Shown: piece after piece, positions 31,878 through 39,073 of the stretch
Position numbering within the stretch: the stretch's first letter is position 1
How the letters are laid out: each line of letters starts with the position of its first letter
Translations under genes and position numbers: made by a program
The notes under the pieces: model-generated
Seen by the model: the letters and a program-made list of their open reading frames with translations, nothing else
The model's database searches: none
What the model was told of the DNA's origin: nothing
Virus record (IMG/VR): IMGVR_UViG_3300017971_000361
Location: 1 to 50,222 of that record
Length of the DNA stretch: 50,222 nt
Source: a virus
Strand: one strand, 5' to 3'

Positions 31878-31897
31878 GGCTTAAACCTCCGGTTTCG

Positions 31898-33169
31898 TTA
31901 CGGATTCCAAGATAGTACAAGGTTTTGCGCGCTGTACGCGTCGAACGCCGGGAAGATCCATTGTTCGGCGTTCCACAATCGCACAGTCAGGGTCCCTTCG
32001 TGAAGGTGCGCAGCGTCACCCCGCGGGGTGCTGCTGAACGGTTCCTGAATGGTGACCGAAACACGGCCGCCCGTCGCGCTAGACAATAGCACAGGGTTGT
32101 TACGTATCCAAGTCTGGACCGCTTCCGTTACCCGTACCAGGTCCAGCCCCCGTGGTACCACCACGGTCAGTTCCAAGTCAAAATCCACCTGCCGCGGTGA
32201 CTGCACTGCGCGGGCGTTCGCGTCCCCGACATTGGGCGCAGCGATCGTCCTGGGGTCTTCGCGCACCAGGGTTTCGTCGATCGTCGTGATCGTCACGGCC
32301 GGGACCCCTGCCACTTCGTCGAAGTCGGGGTGGGTCAGGATCGCGACGACCGGCTGGTACACAACCAGCAACAGGACGTCGTTGTCCGCGTCCACGGACT
32401 GCGAAAGGGTTACCAGACCGGAACCCGTGTTGTACGACTGCAGCAGATCAGTTTCGCGGTCGGGATCGTTGTTCAGATCGTACGCCGCCACAATGTCCAG
32501 GGTCGCTTCGCCAAGGGGTTCTTCCTGGGCGTCGTGGTCCCAGGTGTACGTCGTGCCACCTGGCCACCTGACAGCGACGTCCGCGATCGGCTGCGCGCCG
32601 GCGGACAGCTGGCGAAGGAACGTGCGATAAAGCCACTCTTCGTTGAACGACGTGATCGCCGCAGTGAACAAGACCACCGCGCCGGTGACCCTGGGGGTTG
32701 CAGTCGCGTCGTCGGTGTGCAGGTTGAACACCAGGCGCAGCCCCCGCACAGCCGCGTCCAGGCTGCCCAGGTTCGTCTGCACTTCCTGCAGGGTGTTCCA
32801 GTCCCCAGCGCCGGCCGCGGACCAGGCGCCCCCGTCCCAGTACAGATCCTGTGCACCGGTAACGTCGTACAGGCGGAACTGCACCAGGGTGTCGTCGGGT
32901 TCGTCGGTGGCCACGAACAGCGCCACCCAGTCGCGCAGGGCGCCGGGTTCGATTGCCGGGCCCCGCACGTACAGGTCGTCGTCGGTGGGGTACAGGGGGC
33001 CGAACGGTTCCAGGGTGGGCTGCAGCTTCAGGCGGACGTCGGGGATCCCGTACCCCGACCCGTCGCGGTACAGGTGGATCTTGTCGCTGTCGCTGAATTC
33101 CAGCAGCCCGCGATCTTCCCACGGGAAGTTCGTGGTGTGGGCGATCGTCCTGATATGGGGCTGTGTCAT
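31898..33169 (-). CDS. Structural protein of the neck/tail region, 423 aa
   Basis: I do not recognise a named family. The sequence is beta-rich and acidic (SDSDKIHLYRDGSGYGIPDV; DDLYVRGPAIEPGALRDWVA; VDFDLELTVVVPRGLDLVRV), with no membrane segment. It lies between the gpS-like gene and the sheath gene, where tail terminators and collar proteins are often encoded. The size is large for a terminator (usually 130-280 residues), so it may be a collar or a decorated terminator. The C-terminus ends with AQNLVLSWNP. Confidence 0.7.
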   Translation of the reverse strand: MTQPHIRTIAHTTNFPWEDRGLLEFSDSDKIHLYRDGSGYGIPDVRLKLQPTLEPFGPLYPTDDDLYVRGPAIEPGALRDWVALFVATDEPDDTLVQFRLYDVTGAQDLYWDGGAWSAAGAGDWNTLQEVQTNLGSLDAAVRGLRLVFNLHTDDATATPRVTGAVVLFTAAITSFNEEWLYRTFLRQLSAGAQPIADVAVRWPGGTTYTWDHDAQEEPLGEATLDIVAAYDLNNDPDRETDLLQSYNTGSGLVTLSQSVDADNDVLLLVVYQPVVAILTHPDFDEVAGVPAVTITTIDETLVREDPRTIAAPNVGDANARAVQSPRQVDFDLELTVVVPRGLDLVRVTEAVQTWIRNNPVLLSSATGGRVSVTIQEPFSSTPRGDAAHLHEGTLTVRLWNAEQWIFPAFDAYSAQNLVLSWNP

Positions 33170-33178
33170 GCCTTCGGC

Positions 33179-33817
33179 CTATCCTGTACGGAATGCACGA
33201 TCCACGGCGTCGTTCCAGTTATTTTCTGCCTGTACGCGCAGCCCGCGGTCGCGCAGTGCGATCTTGACGAACGGTCGACCAGCGATCCGGATCATTCTGG
33301 TGGACGGCGACAACCTGCGCCACTCGAAACCCGGGGCAGCGCGCCACAGTTCCCGGGCACGCCTGGACTTCAGGATCGACGGATCCCCCTTCATACGCGC
33401 CCAGAACAATGCAGCGAACAGGCCACGCATACGATCGGTGACCTTGATTGACGCCCCTTCGTGCAGGGTCAGCGCGATATTGTACAACGGATCCCCGCGC
33501 TCGTTTTTGCCACGTCGCAGCACCCCGGCAAAGGCGCGATTCCAGGACAGACGAAGGTAGGTCACCGATCGCCACAAGGCAGCGGTCCGGCCCACCAGAG
33601 ACTTCGATCCACCGCGTGCAAGCGCTTTCGACAGTGCGACTTTCCGGGGTGCGATATTCGATCTGATCGCTTCACGGATTGCGCGGCGCAACAGCAGGAC
33701 GTTTTTCGTGGTCGCCTTTCCCACTTCCCTTTCCAGTCGCCGGCGGAACTTGCCAGGGTTCAGAAGGGCGCGCAGCCGTCGCCACTCGCCGGTCAGCCTG
33801 ATCCCTGGCTTTGCCAT
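33179..33817 (-). CDS. Tail completion/neck protein, gpS or HK97 gp10-like, 212 aa
   Basis: This basic helical protein has a long N-terminal helix (FRRRLEREVGKATTKNVLLL), a central segment GRTAALWRSVTYLRLSWNRA that fits the L-x-x-S motif of virion morphogenesis (gpS/Mu gpG) and HK97 gp10 proteins, and a C-terminal strand pair (RMIRIAGRPFVKIALRDR). Gene position downstream of the connector genes fits a neck protein at the head-tail join. The family assignment is tentative. Confidence 0.55.
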   Translation of the reverse strand: MAKPGIRLTGEWRRLRALLNPGKFRRRLEREVGKATTKNVLLLRRAIREAIRSNIAPRKVALSKALARGGSKSLVGRTAALWRSVTYLRLSWNRAFAGVLRRGKNERGDPLYNIALTLHEGASIKVTDRMRGLFAALFWARMKGDPSILKSRRARELWRAAPGFEWRRLSPSTRMIRIAGRPFVKIALRDRGLRVQAENNWNDAVDRAFRTG

Positions 33818-33825
33818 ATATCCCC

Positions 33826-34233
33826 CTAGCTGGACGGTTGCTGTGTCGTCGGACGTCGGTCACCCCAGAACCATCGGATCAGTGAAGCCCCGTTCTGGTC
33901 TGGATAGTGGCCGGCGTCAGCCGACTGCAACAGAAACAGCTTCGTTGCCCTGTGCCCCAACTGCGTGATCATGTCACCCCTGGCCGGAGTGTACCCCTTC
34001 GCGTCCAGATCGGTGAACCGAAACAGCAGGTATCCCCGCGCGTCTTCAGTCAGACCGTACCCTTCGAACCTGGGATCGGCGACCTGGCGGTACACGATCT
34101 GCGCCTGGATCAGCACTTCTTCGCGGTGCACGCTGCGCAGGGGTTCCCGGGCGTCGGGGTCGTACACGGTGGCCGACTTGTCGGCCCGCTGGATTGTAAT
34201 CCAGATCGGGTGGATCAGATTCGGCAGCACCAT
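33826..34233 (-). CDS. Probable head-tail connector/head-closure protein, 135 aa
   Basis: The small beta-rich protein (IWITIQRADKSATVYDPDAR; EEVLIQAQIVYRQV; DARGYLLFRFTDLDAKGYTP; GDMITQLG) has the strand pattern of head-closure proteins such as SPP1 gp16. It lies between the larger connector-like gene and the gpS-like gene. No sequence signature is decisive. Confidence 0.5.
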   Translation of the reverse strand: MVLPNLIHPIWITIQRADKSATVYDPDAREPLRSVHREEVLIQAQIVYRQVADPRFEGYGLTEDARGYLLFRFTDLDAKGYTPARGDMITQLGHRATKLFLLQSADAGHYPDQNGASLIRWFWGDRRPTTQQPSS

Positions 34234-34234
34234 A

Positions 34235-35278
34235 TCACACCCACTTCGTCCGCGGCGCCCCGATTGCGATCGGCGCCTTGTACAGCAGCAGCGTATCCCG
34301 GGTCGCCTGATCCATAAGCGACAGCCCGCCAGGGCGCACCGTGGACGCCTGGACGGCGTATTCTATCTCGTGTCCGTCTGTCTTCTCCCGTTTGACGGCA
34401 CCGGCCGCCGAACCGCCACCGGTGGACGGCGTGACACCGAAGACGGACGCCCCTTCGTTGATCAACGCCTGGCGCACCAGTTCCGGCATGTCGAAGGTGT
34501 CCGGGTCGAAGAACCCCCACACCCCCACGACATAGATCATTAGCCGGGCGTCGAACGTCCGGCGCCAGCCGGGGGCCGTATAGATCGACGATCCCGGATC
34601 CGTCAGGGCGACTTCCAGGCGCGGGTTCCGGCGTTCCTCCCCTTCGTACCCCCACACGATCAGGTGATCCAGGTCCAGCACCCGATCGTGTTCGGTTACC
34701 GACTGGGCACCCACCAGGGGTTCGGGAAGGGGCAGCGTCCGGTTGTCGTATCCGTGGAATCGCATGGTCCCGAAGTACGGCCGCAGGTGCTGCCGGCAGA
34801 AGCGTTCGGCCAATTGCAGCAGTCGAACCGACTGCAGGTACACGGCGACGTCGGACGCGATCGTCAGGGTCACCCCAACGTCCCGCAGATCTTGGATCAG
34901 GAACGCCACGGCTTCGCCGGCGTCGCTGCCCGTCGTCGCTGCAAGCAACACCTGGAACGACCGGCGGACGTACGTCCAGTCGTCGGTCGCCGCCAGCTTG
35001 TGCCTCCAGTTCACCCGACCACGTGCCACGGCTGCATTGTGCTTCCATGGTGCGCTGCCGTCGATCACGTCGTAAACACCGGTGGACCGCTTGCCCACGG
35101 TCAGCATGTCTTCCCACCCGCCGGCGGCGGGGAACAGTTCGGTACCCGGTTCGCCGCCGTCCAGGTCCATTACCTGGACTTCGACGGCCACCGGGTCCAC
35201 CATCTGTCCCCCCGACGTGACGTACAGCGCCAGCAGATCGGGCAGGTGTTCGACGTCAACGGTTAGCGTTGCGGCCAT
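34235..35278 (-). CDS. Head-tail region structural protein, 347 aa
   Basis: This is not a family I can name. The N-terminal 120 residues are beta-rich and repeat-like (VEHLPDLLALYVTSGGQMVD), and the centre holds a helical stretch (YLQSVRLLQLAERFCRQHLR). The C-terminal half contains LMIYVVGVWGFFDPDTFDMP and a Gly-rich loop (TPSTGGGSAAGAVKREKT). It lies where adaptor proteins are usually coded but is larger than known adaptors (100-170 residues). ATG 35278 overlaps the previous gene by 16 bases; the longer frame upstream is shadow. Confidence 0.65.
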   Translation of the reverse strand: MAATLTVDVEHLPDLLALYVTSGGQMVDPVAVEVQVMDLDGGEPGTELFPAAGGWEDMLTVGKRSTGVYDVIDGSAPWKHNAAVARGRVNWRHKLAATDDWTYVRRSFQVLLAATTGSDAGEAVAFLIQDLRDVGVTLTIASDVAVYLQSVRLLQLAERFCRQHLRPYFGTMRFHGYDNRTLPLPEPLVGAQSVTEHDRVLDLDHLIVWGYEGEERRNPRLEVALTDPGSSIYTAPGWRRTFDARLMIYVVGVWGFFDPDTFDMPELVRQALINEGASVFGVTPSTGGGSAAGAVKREKTDGHEIEYAVQASTVRPGGLSLMDQATRDTLLLYKAPIAIGAPRTKWV

Positions 35279-35673
35279 GGTGCGGCTTCCCCCGGCCCCA
35301 CGCGAACTTCGATCGCGTCCGGGCTTCCGGTGATCGCGCTGATCAGGATAAAGATCCGGTTCCGGTGTGCCGTGCACCGCACGGTTTCCAGGTCCACGAC
35401 GCCGGTGTGCTCATCGATCACCGTGAACCCGTACCCGGCGCCGGCCGTGTCCCGGTCTTCGTCGTACGCCAGGACGTCCAGATCCGCGGTCGGGTTCGTC
35501 CCGCCGGTGAACCGTACGGTGGCGTTGATCGTCGTGTACCCGTCGCAGCCGATCAGGCCGCGACGGTTCGGGAAGGTGCCACTGATCGAACCGTCGGCCG
35601 CCGCTGGCGATCCTTCCTTCAGCCGGTGTTGCGACCACTTGGCCGGGATCAACGCATTATGTTGCTCTGTCAT
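35263..35673 (-). CDS. Small beta-rich structural protein, 136 aa
   Basis: The sequence suggests a beta sandwich (GYTTINATVRFTGGTNPTAD; LDVLAYDEDRDTAGAGYGFT; NRIFILISAITGSPDAIEVR). It may be a head decoration or neck protein. It overlaps the next gene by 16 bases and follows the previous one by ATGA-type overlap (stop 35670 region). Function is not known. Confidence 0.6.
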   Translation of the reverse strand: MTEQHNALIPAKWSQHRLKEGSPAAADGSISGTFPNRRGLIGCDGYTTINATVRFTGGTNPTADLDVLAYDEDRDTAGAGYGFTVIDEHTGVVDLETVRCTAHRNRIFILISAITGSPDAIEVRVGPGEAAPWPQR

Positions 35674-36035
35674 GGGGTCCCCCTGGGTTTGTCGAACTGG
35701 GACAGGTGTCTGGGGTGGCCGGTCTTCACCAGGTCCACCCGCGCCATTCCTGACCGGTAGACTAGCACAGTCAACCGTACGTCGTCAGCCTGGACGATCA
35801 ACCGTTCGCCGTTGCACCCCTGCCCGTTCTGTAGGGGTTCGGCCTGGTAGGATACCGATCGGAAACGTCGGGGGGTGGGGACGGATACCTGGGCGGTACC
35901 GGTACCGCCCAGGATCACCCCTGTGATTTTGTCCTGCGCGTGCCGGTCGTGTTCGACTTCGCCCCAGGTGTCCAGTTCCTTCGGATCGCCCAGGTCGAAG
36001 CACGTTGTGATCCCACGCCGGTCGTTGACGCGCAC
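35670..36035 (-). CDS. Small structural protein, 121 aa
   Basis: Read from GTG 36035, which has GAAGGA about 11 bases upstream, the protein begins VRVNDRRGITTCFDLGDPKE and continues as a beta-rich domain (ITGVILGGTGTAQVSVPTPR; RLIVQADDVRLTVLVYRSG). The frame stays open upstream to 36227 but reads as an Arg/Pro-rich shadow of the Lys-rich gene, so I reject that part. Family is unknown; context suggests a capsid or neck component. Confidence 0.55.
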   Translation of the reverse strand: MRVNDRRGITTCFDLGDPKELDTWGEVEHDRHAQDKITGVILGGTGTAQVSVPTPRRFRSVSYQAEPLQNGQGCNGERLIVQADDVRLTVLVYRSGMARVDLVKTGHPRHLSQFDKPRGTP

Positions 36036-36042
36036 AACGGGG

Positions 36043-36333
36043 TCAGTCCTTCGGGGCCGTCGGCTTCGCGCCCGACTTCTTCCCCTTGCCTTTCTTCGCC
36101 TTTTTCGCCTTCTTCGCGGCGGGCTTCGGCGGTTCGGGCCGTGGGGGTGGGTCGGGCGTGACGGCGACCGGGGCCCCGATCGCTTCCAGGTGCGCGGCTT
36201 CGTCAGCAGTGACGTGCGCCGGGACACCTGGTGCTAGGCGCAGGGCGCCTTTGACGGAACGGGTCGCACCTTCCGGGAAGCCTTCGACGTCCAGGGGTGC
36301 GCCCCGCTTTCGCTTCAGTCGCACGGTCGGCAT
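36043..36333 (-). CDS. Lys-rich small protein next to the capsid gene, 96 aa
   Basis: The first 60 residues form a compact domain (VRLKRKRGAPLDVEGFPEGA; VPAHVTADEAAHLEAIGAPV) and the last 30 a Pro then Lys/Ala-rich tail (KPAAKKAKKAKKGKGKKSGA) like histone H1 tails. The tail is probably disordered and could bind DNA or the acidic scaffold. It is next to another gene with the same tail style, both just downstream of the capsid gene. Confidence 0.65.
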   Translation of the reverse strand: MPTVRLKRKRGAPLDVEGFPEGATRSVKGALRLAPGVPAHVTADEAAHLEAIGAPVAVTPDPPPRPEPPKPAAKKAKKAKKGKGKKSGAKPTAPKD

Positions 36334-36334
36334 G

Positions 36335-36691
36335 TCACTTCTTCCTTGTGCGCTTCTTCGTCGTGCGCTTCTTCGTCTTCTTCTTCGCCGGCTTCTTCTT
36401 CGGTTCCGGTTCGGGATCCGGATCCGGTTCGTCGGCCGGTTTGGCGACGAACGTCTTCAGGTCGGCCGACGTGATCGGGCCGCCCCTTTTCGGCGCAGAC
36501 TTTTTCGGCGCGGGTTCGGGCTTGTCGTCTTCTTCACCTTCGATCGACAGGAACGTGAATTCCGGCCGACTCTTCAGAAAGGCGACCATGCCCGGTTTCG
36601 TGGTGGTGTAGATCCGATCTGCTTCGTACCGGATCCCACGGACGGTCAGCGAACGCGGACCGCCCGTGCGTAGCTTGAAACGTGCTTGCAT
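36335..36691 (-). CDS. Lys-rich small protein, second of a pair, 118 aa
   Basis: The N-terminal 50 residues are a small alpha/beta domain (RSLTVRGIRYEADRIYTTTK; PGMVAFLKSRPEFTFLSIEG). Then come an acidic/Pro segment and a strongly basic C-terminus (EPKKKPAKKKTKKRTTKKRT). The first domain recalls the small 'GxxY...xxxT...L...pxFk' proteins found near phage capsid genes. The basic tail suggests contact with packaged DNA. Function is unproved. Confidence 0.65.
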   Translation of the reverse strand: MQARFKLRTGGPRSLTVRGIRYEADRIYTTTKPGMVAFLKSRPEFTFLSIEGEEDDKPEPAPKKSAPKRGGPITSADLKTFVAKPADEPDPDPEPEPKKKPAKKKTKKRTTKKRTRKK

Positions 36692-36723
36692 GTTCTCCCC
36701 CTTCGGCGCGGGTTAGGGGTTAT

Positions 36724-36750
36724 CCGGGGCGGGGATCAACCCCGCCCCGG
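36724..36750 (-). terminator. 11-bp GC hairpin downstream of the capsid gene
   Basis: The arms 36724-36734 and 36740-36750 are perfect 11-base inverted copies (CCGGGGCGGGG with its complement) around a 5-base loop, in the 82-base gap after the capsid stop. On the minus strand it is followed by ATAACCCCTAACC without a T-run, so it is either a weak terminator or an mRNA-stabilising hairpin for the highly expressed capsid message. Confidence 0.5.
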
Positions 36751-36773
36751 TATCGTGCAGGCCAGGTTCCCGA

Positions 36774-37976
36774 TCAGATACCCAGGCCCAGGTTCTTCAG
36801 CTTCGACACGGCGTCCGTTTCTTCGAACTGGCACGCGACCTTCAAGTGGATCGCATACTGGTTGACCTGCCGATAGATCGACCGGTCCTTTTCGATGGAA
36901 ATGTCCATGCCAATCCCGATAATGAAGTTCTGCCAATGGCTGAGCATCATTTGGGGTCGGGCCGTATACGTCACCTTGACCGTGTCACCGGCGCCGATCG
37001 ATCCGGTGGCTTCACGCTGGATCGTACCGTTGGCGTAGTCCATATGGTAGTCCGTACCCTCGACATACGGCGTGGTCGGGGTGTCCGCCAGGGTGGAATC
37101 GAAGACCGTTTCCGACCCGGACAGAAGCGGAGCGTACCGCAGGCTGATCAGGTCGGTCCCGGTCAGCGCCACGTGTTCGACCACGACCGGTTCGTACGCC
37201 ATGAGCGGGACTTCTACCAGCGGGATACCGAACGGTGACACCATGTCCGCGGAACCCAGGGCGACGTCGCCGGCCTGGGTGGCGCGGGTCGAAACCTTTT
37301 CACGCCACAGCTGCGCCAGGTCGGGGGACGCGAAGAACCGCAGTTCGCGACGGTTCCGGCGGAACTTCGTGGGAAGCGCGCGGATCAGCTGACCGAACTG
37401 GGTTGCGCCGATGTTGTTTCCTTCGGCGTCCACCACGTGCCCGCTGTCGGCCAGGCGCAGCCAGCCGTTGAACTCGGCCAGCATCGGATCCTTGATATAC
37501 TGGGTGGTGCTTCCGCCCCACGGCAGCACGTCGTTTTCGATCCCCGCTTCGCCCAGCGCGTCACCGTGGATCTGCAGTTCTTCCACGTTGTTAGCGGTCT
37601 GGCGGGCCATCATTCTGATTATATGATCCTCTACGTCATCACCTTCGATATTGTACTGCACATAGTCGTCGGTGATTTCGAAGGGGACCACGTTTTTCAC
37701 GGGGGACAGGCTGACCTTGCTGTGGGACACGCCCGTCCGCCCGGCCGGTTCGATTCCCTCGGAAGCCGGGTACATGACCCGCTGCCCGACACCGATCTTG
37801 TCAATGTCGAGCGTTTCCGGTCGGAACTTGACCGTTCGCGCGTTGCCCTTGAAGACGGTTTCCTCGAAGACATAGTCAATGAATTTCGAGGCTTGCACCG
37901 GATTGAGTTTCCCGGCGCTGGCAATCGCATCGGTTGCGATCACCGCTTTTTCCATGAGTTCTTCGTTGCTCGGCAT
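36774..37976 (-). CDS. Major capsid protein, HK97 fold, 400 aa
   Basis: This is the main shell protein. Features include the N-terminal helix (ASKFIDYVFEETVFKGNART), the spine region (DHIIRMMARQTANNVEELQI), and the A-domain and C-terminal strands (RFFASPDLAQLWREKVSTRA; DMVSPFGIPLVEVPLMAYEP; SIYRQVNQYAIHLKVACQFE). A beta-rich insert (TPTTPYVEGTDYHMDYANGT) lies in the later half. There is no long N-terminal delta domain, so a separate scaffold is needed; the acidic gene upstream fits. AAAGGGGTG precedes ATG 37976. Confidence 0.85.
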   Translation of the reverse strand: MPSNEELMEKAVIATDAIASAGKLNPVQASKFIDYVFEETVFKGNARTVKFRPETLDIDKIGVGQRVMYPASEGIEPAGRTGVSHSKVSLSPVKNVVPFEITDDYVQYNIEGDDVEDHIIRMMARQTANNVEELQIHGDALGEAGIENDVLPWGGSTTQYIKDPMLAEFNGWLRLADSGHVVDAEGNNIGATQFGQLIRALPTKFRRNRRELRFFASPDLAQLWREKVSTRATQAGDVALGSADMVSPFGIPLVEVPLMAYEPVVVEHVALTGTDLISLRYAPLLSGSETVFDSTLADTPTTPYVEGTDYHMDYANGTIQREATGSIGAGDTVKVTYTARPQMMLSHWQNFIIGIGMDISIEKDRSIYRQVNQYAIHLKVACQFEETDAVSKLKNLGLGI

Positions 37977-38014
37977 GGTGTCACCCCTTTGCCTTTTGCG
38001 TTACTGTCAGGTCA

Positions 38015-38030
38015 CCGGGCGGAAACCCGG
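38015..38030 (-). promoter_or_regulatory. Short hairpin in the capsid leader
   Basis: A 5-bp stem (CCGGG with CCCGG) and 6-base loop lie in the 62-base gap between scaffold and capsid genes. It could protect capsid mRNA or be processed. It is a weak structural call. Confidence 0.3.
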
Positions 38031-38038
38031 CGAACGGG

Positions 38039-39073
38039 TTACTTCGCGTTCAACTGCAGGCACCCACCCCACACGCTATCGGACTTCTTCGTGTCGGTGT
38101 CGCCGGGCTGGCTTCCATCGTCGGGAAGCGAAGTCGGGACGCCGGCGTTTTCCAGCGCGTCCAGTCGCTTCCCAAGTTCCGCGATCGTCGCGTCGCGTTC
38201 TTCCAGCGACTTCTGCAGGTCGGCCACCTGGTCGGCCTGGTCGTCGGCCGGCGGGTCTTCCGACTTGTCCACCTGGGCGTCGGCGTCGGTGTCGGCCTTG
38301 TCCACTTCGGCGCGATCCACGGCCGCTTCCAGGTCGTCCAGTCCCTTCTTCATGTCGGGGGGCGGCATGATCCCGATCGCCGACATGACGTCCACCAGGG
38401 TTTTCAGGGCGGCCTTTACCGCCTTCTTCTTCGCCGGCGTGAAGCGGCCCGCCATGAACGGGGGCTTCTTGTCGTCTTCCTGCTTCTTCGCCTTGTCCAC
38501 CTGGGCGTCGGCGTCGTCGGCCGGCTGATCTTCGTCCGACTTCTTCGTGTCGGCGTCGGCCTGGTCGTCGTCTTCCTTCTTCGCCTTCGCTTCGTCTTCT
38601 TCGTCGTCCGGCTTTTCGCCCGGTTCCTGCTTCTTCGACTTGTCCACCTGGTCGGCGTCGGTGTCGCCTTCGTCGGACTTCGTGGTGGACTTCGGGTACT
38701 TCTGCGCCAACGACTGAAGCACGCTGACGACCGATCCCAGTTCCTTCGTCATGGCCGGGGTTACGTCGCCTTCTTTCGCCTGGTTCGCCAGGCTGATCAG
38801 CTTTTCGGCTGACGTCCTGGCGTCCGCCGCGAAACGGCCCTTTGCCTTTTCGGTGTCCTGGTCGTCGTCCTTGATCGTCAAGGTCCCGTCGTCCTTTTCG
38901 ATGATCTCCATTGGATCCCCCTGGTGGCGCTTCACGACTGTGAAGGGTTCCTGGTTCGCTGGTCTATCGACGATCGAAACCTCACGCGGCCGAATATTCG
39001 ACAGGCGGAAAAGCTCCGCCTGTTCTTCCGGGGTGGGTTCCCGATCGGTGTCCTTCGTGGTGTGATCTGTCAC
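38039..39073 (-). CDS. Acidic scaffold-like protein with XkdF tail motif, 344 aa
   Basis: From GTG 39073 (GTGA overlap with the protease gene) the first 50 residues contain RLSNIRPREVSIVDRPANQE, which is the final strand motif of XkdF-type proteases (E-x-S-L/I-V-D-x-P-A-N). Then follows a low-complexity, Asp/Lys-rich region (VDKSKKQEPGEKPDDEEDEA; DDDQADADTKKSDEDQPADD) with two helical parts (KKKAVKAALKTLVDVMSAIG; DLQKSLEERDATIAELGKRL). Acidic, helical proteins just before the capsid gene are typical scaffolds. It may also be made as a -1 fusion with the protease, though no slippery heptamer is visible. Confidence 0.75.
   Translation of the reverse strand: MTDHTTKDTDREPTPEEQAELFRLSNIRPREVSIVDRPANQEPFTVVKRHQGDPMEIIEKDDGTLTIKDDDQDTEKAKGRFAADARTSAEKLISLANQAKEGDVTPAMTKELGSVVSVLQSLAQKYPKSTTKSDEGDTDADQVDKSKKQEPGEKPDDEEDEAKAKKEDDDQADADTKKSDEDQPADDADAQVDKAKKQEDDKKPPFMAGRFTPAKKKAVKAALKTLVDVMSAIGIMPPPDMKKGLDDLEAAVDRAEVDKADTDADAQVDKSEDPPADDQADQVADLQKSLEERDATIAELGKRLDALENAGVPTSLPDDGSQPGDTDTKKSDSVWGGCLQLNAK

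Noticed and set aside
35670-36227. 185-residue form of the small structural gene
   Set aside because: Its first 64 residues are Arg/Pro-rich and lie opposite in phase to the Lys-rich gene at 36043-36333. GTG 36035 with a proper ribosome site gives a normal start.
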